The translations under genes were made by a program, and so were the position numbers. Shown here in pieces: positions 44,708 to 53,034 of a stretch of 64,000 bases of DNA. The notes below the pieces were generated by a model. That model did not search any database. It was not told where the DNA came from and worked only from the letters and a program-made list of their open reading frames with translations. How positions within the stretch are numbered: position 1 is the stretch's first letter; each line of letters begins with the position of its first letter. Source of the DNA: Variovorax paradoxus (GTDB taxonomy: Bacteria; Pseudomonadota; Gammaproteobacteria; Burkholderiales; Burkholderiaceae_C); contig NZ_JXQQ01000069.1 in the NCBI RefSeq assembly GCF_000834655.1, positions 1 through 64,000 on the forward strand. Direction: 5' to 3'.

Positions 44708-45692
44708 CGGCCTTGGCCACCGGCGGCTGCGGCTGCTGTTGTTGCCAGCCGAGCACGAGGCCGATGAAACTGCCCTGCAGGAACGCGCGCGCCGATGCGT
44801 CGGCGCCGGCGAACTCGCGCTGCTGGCCGTCGTAGCGCACGTAGCCCTTGCCGCCCGCGGCGCCGAGCACGAGCTTCTCGTTCTTGCGGAAGCCGCGCTG
44901 CATCAAAGGCTGCAGCAGCGACTGCGATTCGAGGCCGTAGAGGAACAGGTCGCGCTGCACCACCTGGCGCGGGATCTGCCCGCTCAGCGCCTGCAGCTCC
45001 AGCGACCAGTTGCCTTGCCGCATCGCCTCGGAAAGTTCACTGCCCTTGGCCGCAGGCGCGCGGAAACGCGCGCGCGCCACCGACTTGGAGGCGCGGCTCA
45101 AACCCAGGCCGACGGTGATGTCCGCATCGGTGGCGCCGCCGGTCCGGTTGTCCTGCACCTGCACGATCTCGTTGGCGAGCCGCGCGGCGATCGATGGCTT
45201 GGAAAGCGTCTCGCTGATCTGCGCCGGGGTGAACACCACGCGCTCGGCACTTCCCTCGATCACCACGACCTGGTACGGATCGATCTTGATGTCGCTGAAC
45301 TCGCCGCCGACGGGCGAATGCGCGTGGCTGCTCACCGACCACTCGTTGCCCGAGCGGCTCAGGAGCGCGTGGAAGGTCAGCGGCACGCGCTGGCCGTTGC
45401 CGCGCGACTGGCCCGAGCCCTGCAGCAGCACGTCGCCCACGATGGTCTTCTCGCCGTAGATGCGCGGGTTGGCGAAGCGGATGGTGTGCGCGGCGCCGTC
45501 GAACGCGGCGCGCGTGTCGGCATCGTCCAGCGCGAGACGGTTGCACTCGTTGGCGGGGCCCGCGAGCGCGGAGAAGGGGCAGCCGCTGTCGGACCTGAAG
45601 TTGAAGACGCCGCGGCCGGCGAAATCGGCGGCGCCCGCCGTGGCGCACGCGCCGGCCAGCACGAGCAGGCTAAAGATGTTTTTCTTGTTCAT
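44697..45692 (-). CDS. Exported protein of unknown function in glycosyltransferase operon
   Basis: 331 residues. Sec signal peptide MNKKNIFSLLVLAGACATAG with cleavage near AGA|ADF. The mature part has a CPFSALAGPANECN segment with a Cys pair, beta-rich sequence (KTIVGDVLLQGSGQSRGN, FTPAQISETLSKPSIAARLA) and DIKIDPYQVVVIEGSAERV. No family recognised. Start overlaps the upstream GT2 stop (ATGA at 45689-45692). Likely periplasmic or outer-membrane, perhaps modifying or exporting the polysaccharide. Confidence 0.75.
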   Translation of the reverse strand: MNKKNIFSLLVLAGACATAGAADFAGRGVFNFRSDSGCPFSALAGPANECNRLALDDADTRAAFDGAAHTIRFANPRIYGEKTIVGDVLLQGSGQSRGNGQRVPLTFHALLSRSGNEWSVSSHAHSPVGGEFSDIKIDPYQVVVIEGSAERVVFTPAQISETLSKPSIAARLANEIVQVQDNRTGGATDADITVGLGLSRASKSVARARFRAPAAKGSELSEAMRQGNWSLELQALSGQIPRQVVQRDLFLYGLESQSLLQPLMQRGFRKNEKLVLGAAGGKGYVRYDGQQREFAGADASARAFLQGSFIGLVLGWQQQQPQPPVAKADGR

Positions 45693-46720
45693 GTCGGGCG
45701 ATGGTAGGAAAGCGCCTGGGCGTCCGCGTTCGTGCGGCCCGTGGTGTGCAGGCCGATGCCGCGCGCGAACGCGCCCAGCATGTCGATGGCCGAGAAGCCC
45801 AGGATCAACGCCACGCCCGCGAGCCAGCGCAGGCCCCGCAGGGGCGGCAGGTCCTGGTGATTGAGCGCGCGCACGCTGAAGCCCAGCCGCGTGAACAGCA
45901 CGCACAGCGGCCCGATCGGCCCGCTCCTGGCAAGCCACTGCCAGCGCGCCGACACGTAGCTGCGCAAGAGGTGCGGCGTGAGCGAATAGGTGTCCTGCCC
46001 GCGCATCCAGCGCAGCTTGAGCGCTTCGGCGCGCGTGTCGGGCAGCCGGTGCTCGGTGTGGGCCGCGGCCGCGTAGTGGATGGGCACGTTGGCGGCCTTC
46101 AGGCGCATGCCCAGCACCTGGCAGTGCGCGCGGTACACGCCGTCGAGCGCCTGGTAGCTGTGCTGCTCGAACACGTCGCGGCGAAAGGCCACGTTGTTCG
46201 CGTAGAAGTTGCTCGTGGCGCCCGCATGGTCGGCGTTGGGGAAATACATGAAGTCGATGGTGGTGAGCGCGGTGCCGACGATGCTGTCCGCGTAGCTCGT
46301 GCGGCCGGCCACCACAGCGGGCGCATCGGCACCGCGCGTGAAGGGCGTGAGCATCTGCAGCAGCCAGTCGTCGGCGGGCAGGCAGTCGGCATCGGCGAAC
46401 ACCACGTGGTCGCAGCGCGCCGCATCGGTGGCCGCGAAGCCGACGTTCTTGGCGTCGTAGTAGCCGGTGGCGGCGTCGATGCGCACGAAGTCGATGGGTC
46501 GGCCCGCCAGCGCCGTGACGGCTTCGCACGATGCGGCGCTCAGGCCGTCGTGCGTGATGACCACCTGGGCCAGGGCCGTGAGCGGCACCTGCTGCTTCGC
46601 CAGCAGGGCGATGAGGCGCTGCAGGCTGGTGCTCGCGGCGGCCTCGGCATCCGCTCCGCCGCGCAGGTTGTTGGTCTCCAGGACCAGCGCGCAACGCGCG
46701 GCAACTTGATCGGGCATCAT
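45689..46720 (-). CDS. Family-2 glycosyltransferase (GT-A)
   Basis: 343 residues from ATG 46720, which has CAGGA 9 nt upstream; 13 more codons are open before it. GT-A features: VLETNNLRGGADAEA, VVITHDGLSAASCEAVTALA, the DxD-type metal site in VVFADADCLPADDW, and YANNVAFRRDVFEQHS. Two hydrophobic stretches near the C-terminus suggest membrane attachment. First gene of the minus-strand operon; divergent from UDP-glucose dehydrogenase. Confidence 0.87.
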   Translation of the reverse strand: MMPDQVAARCALVLETNNLRGGADAEAAASTSLQRLIALLAKQQVPLTALAQVVITHDGLSAASCEAVTALAGRPIDFVRIDAATGYYDAKNVGFAATDAARCDHVVFADADCLPADDWLLQMLTPFTRGADAPAVVAGRTSYADSIVGTALTTIDFMYFPNADHAGATSNFYANNVAFRRDVFEQHSYQALDGVYRAHCQVLGMRLKAANVPIHYAAAAHTEHRLPDTRAEALKLRWMRGQDTYSLTPHLLRSYVSARWQWLARSGPIGPLCVLFTRLGFSVRALNHQDLPPLRGLRWLAGVALILGFSAIDMLGAFARGIGLHTTGRTNADAQALSYHRPT

Positions 46721-46816
46721 CGAATTTTCCTGTCCGGACATTGTTTTGAAGGCTTGCATCCTGCTTTTATCTCACAACCGCCGCCGCTGCCAGTGCCTTG
46801 AGAGAGGGGTGCGCGC

Positions 46817-48157
46817 ATGAAACTGAGCATCTTCGGCGCCGGTTACGTGGGCCTCACCTTCGCTGCCTGCCTGGCAGAAGCCGGGCACGACGTGCTGTGC
46901 GCGGACGCCGATGCCGGCCGCATCGAGGGCCTGCAACTTGGGCGGATGCCGCTGCATGAGCCGGGCCTGGAGGCGCTGGTGGCCGCGGGCCTCGCCGCGG
47001 GGACGCTGCGGTTCACGGCCAACGAACGCGCCGCCAGCGTGCACGGCGAAGCTCTCTTCATCGTGGTCAACACGCCGGCCGATGCGCAAGGCGATGTCGA
47101 TCTGCGGCATGTGATGGCCGTGGCCCGCAGCATCGGGCAGCACCGCGACCGCGATGCGGTGGTCGTCTGCAAGTCCACCGCGCCGGTGGGCACCGCGGAG
47201 CAGGTCGAGGCGGTGCTGCAGGCCGAGCTTTCGCAGCGAGGCGCAGTGCATCGCATCGCGGTGGCCGTGAACCCCGAGTTCCTGCGCGAAGGCGCGGCCG
47301 TGCGCGATTGCCGGCAGCCCGATCGCGTGGTGATCGGTGCGACCGACCCCGCAGCCATCGACGTGCTGACGCGGCTCTACGAACCCTTCGTGCGCGAACT
47401 TGCCAGGCAACTGCTGGTGATGGACCGGCGCTCGGCCGAGCTCACCAAGTACGCTGCCAACGCGATGCTCGCGACCCGCATCAGCTTCATGAACGAGATG
47501 GCGCGCGTGGCCGGGCACGCGGGCGCCGACATCGAGATGGTGCGTCGTGGCATCGGCGCGGATCGGCGCATCGGCCCCGACTTCCTGCAGGCGGGCGCGG
47601 GCTACGGCGGTTCGTGCCTGGCCAAGGACGTGCGGGCGCTGCGGCATGCGGCCGATCGCGACGGGTATCCACTGCGCATCCTCGCGGCCGTCGAGGCCGC
47701 GAACCACGAGCAGAAGGGCCGGCTCTTCGACCTGATGACGCACCACTTCGAAGGCAACATCGCGAACAAGACCATCGCGCTCTGGGGCCTGGCCTTCAAG
47801 CCCGACACCGACGACATGCGCGATGCGCCGAGCCTCGTGCTGCTGGAGCGCCTGTGGGCCGCCGGTGCGCGTGTACAGGTGCACGATCCCGCGGCGATGC
47901 CGAATGCGCGCGCCATCGTCGGCGAGCGCGGCGACGTGCAGTGGTGCGACACGCCGCAGGACGCGCTGCAGGGCGCCGACGTGCTGGCGCTCGTGACCGA
48001 ATGGGCCGCGTTCCGCCGTCCCGACTTCGCGCGCATCGCACAGGCGCTGAAGACGCCCGCGATCTTCGACGGCCGCAACGTCTACGACGCCGCCGAAGTC
48101 GAAGCCGCCGGCATCGCGTACTACGGCATCGGCCGCGGCCGTTCAGTGCTGCGCTGA
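46817..48157 (+). CDS. ugd: UDP-glucose 6-dehydrogenase
   Basis: Oxidises UDP-glucose to UDP-glucuronate with two NAD+. 446 residues with the Rossmann start MKLSIFGAGYVGLTFAACLA, SFMNEMARVAGHAGADIEMV, the catalytic Cys in YGGSCLAKD (about residue 267; common form is GGSCFPKD), and the C-terminal WGLAFKPDTDDMRDAPSLVL. Provides UDP-glucuronate for the polysaccharide made by neighbouring genes. Its 3' end overlaps the convergent CoA-transferase gene by 15 nt. Confidence 0.95.
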   Translation: MKLSIFGAGYVGLTFAACLAEAGHDVLCADADAGRIEGLQLGRMPLHEPGLEALVAAGLAAGTLRFTANERAASVHGEALFIVVNTPADAQGDVDLRHVMAVARSIGQHRDRDAVVVCKSTAPVGTAEQVEAVLQAELSQRGAVHRIAVAVNPEFLREGAAVRDCRQPDRVVIGATDPAAIDVLTRLYEPFVRELARQLLVMDRRSAELTKYAANAMLATRISFMNEMARVAGHAGADIEMVRRGIGADRRIGPDFLQAGAGYGGSCLAKDVRALRHAADRDGYPLRILAAVEAANHEQKGRLFDLMTHHFEGNIANKTIALWGLAFKPDTDDMRDAPSLVLLERLWAAGARVQVHDPAAMPNARAIVGERGDVQWCDTPQDALQGADVLALVTEWAAFRRPDFARIAQALKTPAIFDGRNVYDAAEVEAAGIAYYGIGRGRSVLR

Positions 48158-49285
48158 ATCGTCTTCGGCGGGCAGGAACGCACTGCCAGGCGTCAGCGGC
48201 GCATGCCGGTAGCTCGCCGGCGTGCGGCTCAGCTTCACCGGCGCGCCGATGCCGCGGTAGCCGCCGGGCATCTCCACCACCATTTCGCGGTGCAGCGTGT
48301 GTGGGTGCTGCAGCGCGTCGGCCACGGGCAGAACGGGCGCCGCCGGCACACCGGCGGCCATCAGCTGGTCGACCAGCGCGCGCCCGTCGAAGGCCGCCAT
48401 CGCCGCCTCGAGCCGCTGCCTGAGCGCGTCGCGGTGCACCGAGCGCGCACCGGCGGTTCGGTAGAGCGGATCGTCCGCGAGTTCGGGCAGGCCGATGCAG
48501 CGGCACAGGCTCGCGAACTGCCGGTCGTTGCCCACCGCGACGAACACCGGGTCGGTGCCCGTGGCCAGCGCGTCGTAGGGGTAGATGTTGGGATGCGCAT
48601 TGCCCGTGCGGCGCGGCGCCGTGCCGTCCATGAACCAGTTGGCCGCGTGCGGATGCAGCAGCGAGAGGCCGCTGTCGTACAGCGCCGCTTCCACGAACTG
48701 CCCACGGCCGCTGCGGTTGCGTTCCTGCAGCGCGAGCAGCACGCCGATCACCGCGTTCAGGCCCGTCACCATGTCGACCACCGGCAGGCCCACGCGCAGC
48801 GGGCCGCCATCGGCCTCGCCGTTGACGCTCATGATGCCGGTCATCGCCTGCACCGCCGCGTCGTAGCCGGGCAGCGCGCCGAGCGGACCGTCGGCACCGA
48901 AGCCGGAGACGCGGCACCACACCAGGCGCGGGAAGCGCTGCGACAGCGTCTCGTAGCCGATGCCCCATCGCTCCATCGTGCCGGTCTTGAAGTTCTCGAT
49001 CAGCACGTCGGCCTCGGCCACCAGCGCGAGCAGCGCCTCGCGGCCTTCCTCGGTCGAGAAGTCCAGGTGCTGCACGCGCTTGTTGCGGTTCAGGCCGTGG
49101 TAGTACGAGGCCACGCCTTCCTTGAAGGGCGGGCCCCAGGTGCGCGTGTCGTCGCCCTGCGGCGGCTCGACCTTGAGCACGTCGGCGCCGTGGTCGCCGA
49201 GGATCTGGCCGCAGTACGGGCCGCCGAGGATGCGCGAGATGTCCAGCACGCGAATGCCAGCGAGGGCTCCTTGGGTCGATGTCAT
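48143..49285 (-). CDS. CaiB/BaiF-type (family III) CoA-transferase
   Basis: 380 residues. Opens GIRVLDISRILGGPYCGQILG with the family's ADVLKVEPPQGDDTRTWGPP and has the catalytic aspartate in VVDMVTGLNAVIGVL and GTAPRRTGNAHPN. Moves CoA between an acyl-CoA and a free acid, often a dicarboxylate or formyl substrate. It follows the Bug receptor gene by 22 nt in an operon headed by the acyl-CoA dehydrogenase, controlled by a divergent LysR; a small-organic-acid catabolic unit is implied. Confidence 0.92.
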   Translation of the reverse strand: MTSTQGALAGIRVLDISRILGGPYCGQILGDHGADVLKVEPPQGDDTRTWGPPFKEGVASYYHGLNRNKRVQHLDFSTEEGREALLALVAEADVLIENFKTGTMERWGIGYETLSQRFPRLVWCRVSGFGADGPLGALPGYDAAVQAMTGIMSVNGEADGGPLRVGLPVVDMVTGLNAVIGVLLALQERNRSGRGQFVEAALYDSGLSLLHPHAANWFMDGTAPRRTGNAHPNIYPYDALATGTDPVFVAVGNDRQFASLCRCIGLPELADDPLYRTAGARSVHRDALRQRLEAAMAAFDGRALVDQLMAAGVPAAPVLPVADALQHPHTLHREMVVEMPGGYRGIGAPVKLSRTPASYRHAPLTPGSAFLPAEDDSAQH

Positions 49286-49307
49286 GTCGGTGTTCCGTGC
49301 GTCGTCG

Positions 49308-50294
49308 TCAATCGAGCTGGGCGCCGGACTTCTTCACGACGTCCTTCCACTTGGCCGATTCGCTCACGATGAACTGGCCGAGCTTCTGCGGCGACGTATC
49401 GGCCGAGGCTTCGAGCCCTTGCGCGGCGAACATCTGCTTGACCTTGGGGGAGTTCAGCACTTCGGCGAAGGCGTGGTTGAGCCTGGTCACGCGATCCGCG
49501 GGCGTGCCGGCCGGCGCGACGATGCCGAAGAACACGCTCACGTCGTAGCCCTTGTAGCCCTGCTCGGAGATCGTCGGCACGTCGGGCAGCGCCTGCGAAC
49601 GCGCGACCGTCGCCACGCCCAGCGCGCGCAGCTTGCCGGCCTTGACGTAGGGCAGCGCGGTGAGGATGTCGGTGAAGGTCATGCTGACCTGGTTGCCCAG
49701 GAGATCGTTGAGCGCCGGGCCCGTGCCCTTGTAGGGAATGTGCTGCAGGTCGGTGCCGGCCACCGAGTTGAAGAGCACGCCCGCCAGGTGCGACGAGGCG
49801 CCGTTGCCCGACGACGCATAGCTCAACTTGCCGGGATTGGCCTTGGCGTAGGCCACGAGTTCGGGCACGGTCTTGACCGGCAGCGCGGGGTTCACCACCA
49901 GGATGTTCGGCAGGTAGCCGACCTGGATCACCGGCGCGTAGCTCTTGACCGGGTCGTAGTTGATCTTGCGGTAGAGGCTCGCGTTGATGGCCAGCGGCCC
50001 CGAGGTACCGAACAGCAGCGTGTGGCCGTCGGCCTCGGCGCGCGCCACGTACTCGGCGCCGATGTTGCCGCCCGCGCCCGCGCGGTTCTCCACGATCATG
50101 GGCTGGCCGAGGCGGTCTTTCATCTCGGCGGCAAGCGTGCGGGCCATGGCGTCGGTCGGGCCGCCGGGTGGGAAGGGCACGACCAGCGTCAAGGGCTTGG
50201 AAGGGAAGGGGCCTTGGGCTTGCGCAGCGGGTGCTGCGCTCAGCAGCGCGGCGCAGGCGGTGGCGGCGGCGAAGAGATGAGTGAGGTGTCGCAA
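49308..50294 (-). CDS. Bug/TctC-family periplasmic solute receptor
   Basis: 328 residues with signal peptide RHLTHLFAAATACAALLSAA and cleavage near AQA|QGPF. Family blocks: KPLTLVVPFPPGGPTDAMAR, IVENRAGAGGNIGAEYVARA, SYASSGNGASSHLAGVLF, HIPYKGTGPALNDLLGNQVS. Binds a carboxylate-type substrate in the periplasm. Located between acyl-CoA dehydrogenase and CoA-transferase, which suggests the ligand feeds that pathway. Transporter membrane genes are not nearby. Confidence 0.93.
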   Translation of the reverse strand: MRHLTHLFAAATACAALLSAAPAAQAQGPFPSKPLTLVVPFPPGGPTDAMARTLAAEMKDRLGQPMIVENRAGAGGNIGAEYVARAEADGHTLLFGTSGPLAINASLYRKINYDPVKSYAPVIQVGYLPNILVVNPALPVKTVPELVAYAKANPGKLSYASSGNGASSHLAGVLFNSVAGTDLQHIPYKGTGPALNDLLGNQVSMTFTDILTALPYVKAGKLRALGVATVARSQALPDVPTISEQGYKGYDVSVFFGIVAPAGTPADRVTRLNHAFAEVLNSPKVKQMFAAQGLEASADTSPQKLGQFIVSESAKWKDVVKKSGAQLD

Positions 50295-50319
50295 GAGGAT
50301 GTCTCCGTTTTTCTATGAA

Positions 50320-52041
50320 TCAGGCAGCGATGGCCGCGGTGCGCGTCGCGGCGGTGTTCCAGTCCGCGGGCATCGCATCGGGCGCGAGCGGGTCGCGCGG
50401 CAGCACGCGGTGCAGCAGCACCAGTTGCGCCCAGCGCAGGCGCGCGGCAGAACCGCTGTGGCTGGCCTCCCAGGCCATCGCGATGCTGCTCGTGCAGTGG
50501 TAGAGCGCCGATGCCGCCTGGCGCGCGAGCACGTCGCCGCCTTCGCGTGCCGCGGTCTCGACCAGCGCCGAGGCGCGAGCCAGCGCATCGCCCAGGGCCT
50601 TGGCGAAAGCAGGCGCGAGCGCTGCATCGCCCAGCAGCTTTTCGCAGTGCGCGCGCAGCACCGGCAGCGAGCCTTCGCGCTTCACCGCGCGGATCACGTC
50701 CAGCGCCACTATGTTGCTCGTGCCTTCCCAGATCGAGCCCAGGTGCGCATCGCGCACGAGGCGCGGATCGCTCCACTCCTCGATGTAGCCGCAGCCGCCG
50801 CGTACTTCCATCGCATCGCCCGTCACCTTGCGCGCATCGCGGCAGGCGCGGAACTTGATGAGCGGCGTGAGGATGCGCAGCAGCGCGTACGCGTCGGGCT
50901 CGCCGGCATCGGAGCGCGCGAGTGCGAGCGCGGTCTGGCACACCATCGTGCGCGCCTGCTCGGCCGGCAGGCGCAGCTTGTCGAGCTGGCGCTGCATCAG
51001 CGGCATCTGGTCGAGCGTGCGCCCGAACGCGCGGCGCTCGGCCGCGATGTATTCGGCCTCGGCCACCGCGCGTCGCATGAGCCCCGCGGCGCGCACGCCG
51101 TTCGACAGGCGCGAGTTGTTCACCATGTCGGCCATCTGCACGAAGCCGCGGCCTTCCTCGCCGACGAGGTACGCGACCGCGCCTTCGAGCCGTATCTCGC
51201 CGCTGGCCATCGAGCGCGTGCCCAGCTTGTCCTTCAGGCGAATGATCCGGTAGTGGTTGAGGCTGCCGTCCGCCAGCCGGCGCGGCAGCAGGAACAGCGA
51301 CACGCCCTTCATGCCGGCCGCGCCGTCTTCTGCGCGCGCGAGCACCATCGCGAAATCGGCATCGGGGTTAGAGCAGAACCACTTGTCCCCGGTGATGCGC
51401 CAGCTGCCGTCGGCCTCGCGCCGCGCCATGGTTGCGGTGGCCGCGATGTCGGAGCCCGCGGCCTGCTCGGTCATGAACATCGCGCCCTGGGCGAGCTCGT
51501 CGAAGTCGAGCGAGGTCAGGCGCGGCAGGAAGCGCGCGACCAGGTCGGTGTCACCGAATTTCTTCAGCGTGCGCGTGAGCGAATCGGTCATCGAGACCGG
51601 GCAGCACAGGCCGAACTCGGCCTGAACGAAGAGGTAGGTCAGCACGTACTTGACCAGCGGCGGCATCTTGCCCTTCCAGCCCAGCGTCTCGTCGCGGTGC
51701 GAGATCGCGGCCAGGCCGAATTCGCTGAGCGCGAGGCGTTCCATCTCCACATAGGCCGGATGCTTGACGACCTTCTGCTCGTCCAGTCCGGTGCGGGTGC
51801 GCTGCTTCAGGGTGGGCGGGTTGCGGTCGGCGGTGCCGGCCAGCTCGTCGAGCAGGCCGCCCGCGAGGCCGCCCAGGCGCTCGAAGTGCGGCTGCATGTG
51901 GGCGCGCAGGTCCTCGGGCAGGTAGAGCGCGAGCAGGTCGTGCAGCTCGGTGTCGACGGTGAACAGGTTCTGGCCGTGACGATCGGGAATGGGATGGGCG
52001 TGCGCGGCTTGCGGCGCGGCGTGTGCGGCGTTTTCAGGCAT
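50320..52041 (-). CDS. Acyl-CoA dehydrogenase (AidB-like branch)
   Basis: 573 residues, longer than mitochondrial-type enzymes and like the AidB/DNA-alkylation-linked branch. FAD-binding sequence MFMTEQAAGSDIAATATMAR and ITGDKWFCSNPDADFAMVLA, then QMADMVNNSRLSNGVRAAGL, TGDAMEVRGGCGYIEEWSDP with the GGCGYIEEW block characteristic of AidB-like enzymes, and IWEGTSNIVALDVIRAVKRE. First gene of a three-gene operon. Divergent from the LysR gene 90 nt away. Confidence 0.92.
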   Translation of the reverse strand: MPENAAHAAPQAAHAHPIPDRHGQNLFTVDTELHDLLALYLPEDLRAHMQPHFERLGGLAGGLLDELAGTADRNPPTLKQRTRTGLDEQKVVKHPAYVEMERLALSEFGLAAISHRDETLGWKGKMPPLVKYVLTYLFVQAEFGLCCPVSMTDSLTRTLKKFGDTDLVARFLPRLTSLDFDELAQGAMFMTEQAAGSDIAATATMARREADGSWRITGDKWFCSNPDADFAMVLARAEDGAAGMKGVSLFLLPRRLADGSLNHYRIIRLKDKLGTRSMASGEIRLEGAVAYLVGEEGRGFVQMADMVNNSRLSNGVRAAGLMRRAVAEAEYIAAERRAFGRTLDQMPLMQRQLDKLRLPAEQARTMVCQTALALARSDAGEPDAYALLRILTPLIKFRACRDARKVTGDAMEVRGGCGYIEEWSDPRLVRDAHLGSIWEGTSNIVALDVIRAVKREGSLPVLRAHCEKLLGDAALAPAFAKALGDALARASALVETAAREGGDVLARQAASALYHCTSSIAMAWEASHSGSAARLRWAQLVLLHRVLPRDPLAPDAMPADWNTAATRTAAIAA

Positions 52042-52095
52042 GCATTTGTCTCCTGGTTCCCCGCATTGTTGAAGCTGCGACGATCCGTGTCTAAT

Positions 52096-52116
52096 ATCGA
52101 ATTGGTCTTGTTCGAT
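52096..52116. promoter_or_regulatory. Candidate LysR operator between acyl-CoA dehydrogenase and LysR genes
   Basis: ATCGAA (52096-52101) and TTCGAT (52111-52116) are perfect inverted half-sites 9 nt apart, in the shared divergent promoter of the acyl-CoA dehydrogenase operon and the LysR gene. The spacing fits the T-N11-A-type site of LysR regulators. Confidence 0.55.
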
Positions 52117-52131
52117 TCGATTAGCCTATCC

Positions 52132-53034
52132 ATGGAACTGCGACACCTGCGCTATTTCTCCGTGCTGGCCGAGGAGCTGCACTTCGGTCGCGCGGCGCGG
52201 CGCCTGTCGATATCGCAGCCGCCCTTGTCGGTCGCGATCCGGCAGCTCGAAGAGTCGGTGGGCGCGCGGCTCTTCGAGCGCAACAGCAAGGAGGTGCGGC
52301 TCACGCACGCGGGCGAGGCGCTGCGCATCTCGGCGCGGCGGTTGCTGCAGCAGGCGCAGGAGGCCGCAACCGAAGCGCGCGACGTGGCGAGCGGCTCCGC
52401 GGGTCGCCTGCGCATCGGCTTCGTCGGCGCGATGCTCTATCGCGGCCTGCCGCCGGCATTGCGCGCATTCCAGGCCAGGCATCCGGCAGTGCGCATCACG
52501 CTGAACGAGCTCAACTCGGGCGTGCAGATATCGGAGCTGCTGCACGACCGGCTCGATCTCGGCTTCGTTCACACGAGCCGCATGCCGCCCGAGCTGCATC
52601 ACCGCCTGTTGCTGTCCGAGCCCTTCGTGTGTTGCCTGCCCGCTGGGCATTCGCTCGCGCGCAAGAAAGTGCTGGCTCCGGCCGACCTGCGCGACCAGCC
52701 CTTCGTGCTGTTCTCGCGAGAGGCTTCGCCCGATTACCACGAGCGCATCCTGTCGATCTGCGCCGATGCGGGCTTCCTGCCCGAGGTGCGGCACGAGGTG
52801 CGCCATTGGCTCGCCGTCGTGTCGCTCGTGTCGCAGGGCATGGGCGTCGCGCTGGTGCCGCAGGCGATGCGCAACTCGGCCCTGCGTGGCGCGGTATTCC
52901 GGCCGCTCGACAGGGCCGTGGCCCAATCGGAGGCTTATGGCGTGTGGCGCAGCGGCCCTCCCAACGTGTTGGTCGAGCGGCTTCTGCAGGGTGTGGCGGA
53001 AAGCCTCGCGGCCGAAGCCGCGGCTCAGGCGTAG
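52132..53034 (+). CDS. LysR-family transcriptional regulator
   Basis: 300 residues with HTH LRYFSVLAEELHFGRAARRL then SISQPPLSVAIRQLEESVGA, followed by the effector domain (AGRLRIGFVGAMLYRGLPPA, LNELNSGVQISELLHDRLDL). The BenM/CbnR/HcaR-like LHFGRAARRLSISQPPLS sequence is typical of catabolic regulators. Probable activator of the divergent acyl-CoA dehydrogenase-Bug-CoA-transferase operon. Ends overlapping the convergent kinase gene by 10 nt. Confidence 0.94.
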   Translation: MELRHLRYFSVLAEELHFGRAARRLSISQPPLSVAIRQLEESVGARLFERNSKEVRLTHAGEALRISARRLLQQAQEAATEARDVASGSAGRLRIGFVGAMLYRGLPPALRAFQARHPAVRITLNELNSGVQISELLHDRLDLGFVHTSRMPPELHHRLLLSEPFVCCLPAGHSLARKKVLAPADLRDQPFVLFSREASPDYHERILSICADAGFLPEVRHEVRHWLAVVSLVSQGMGVALVPQAMRNSALRGAVFRPLDRAVAQSEAYGVWRSGPPNVLVERLLQGVAESLAAEAAAQA

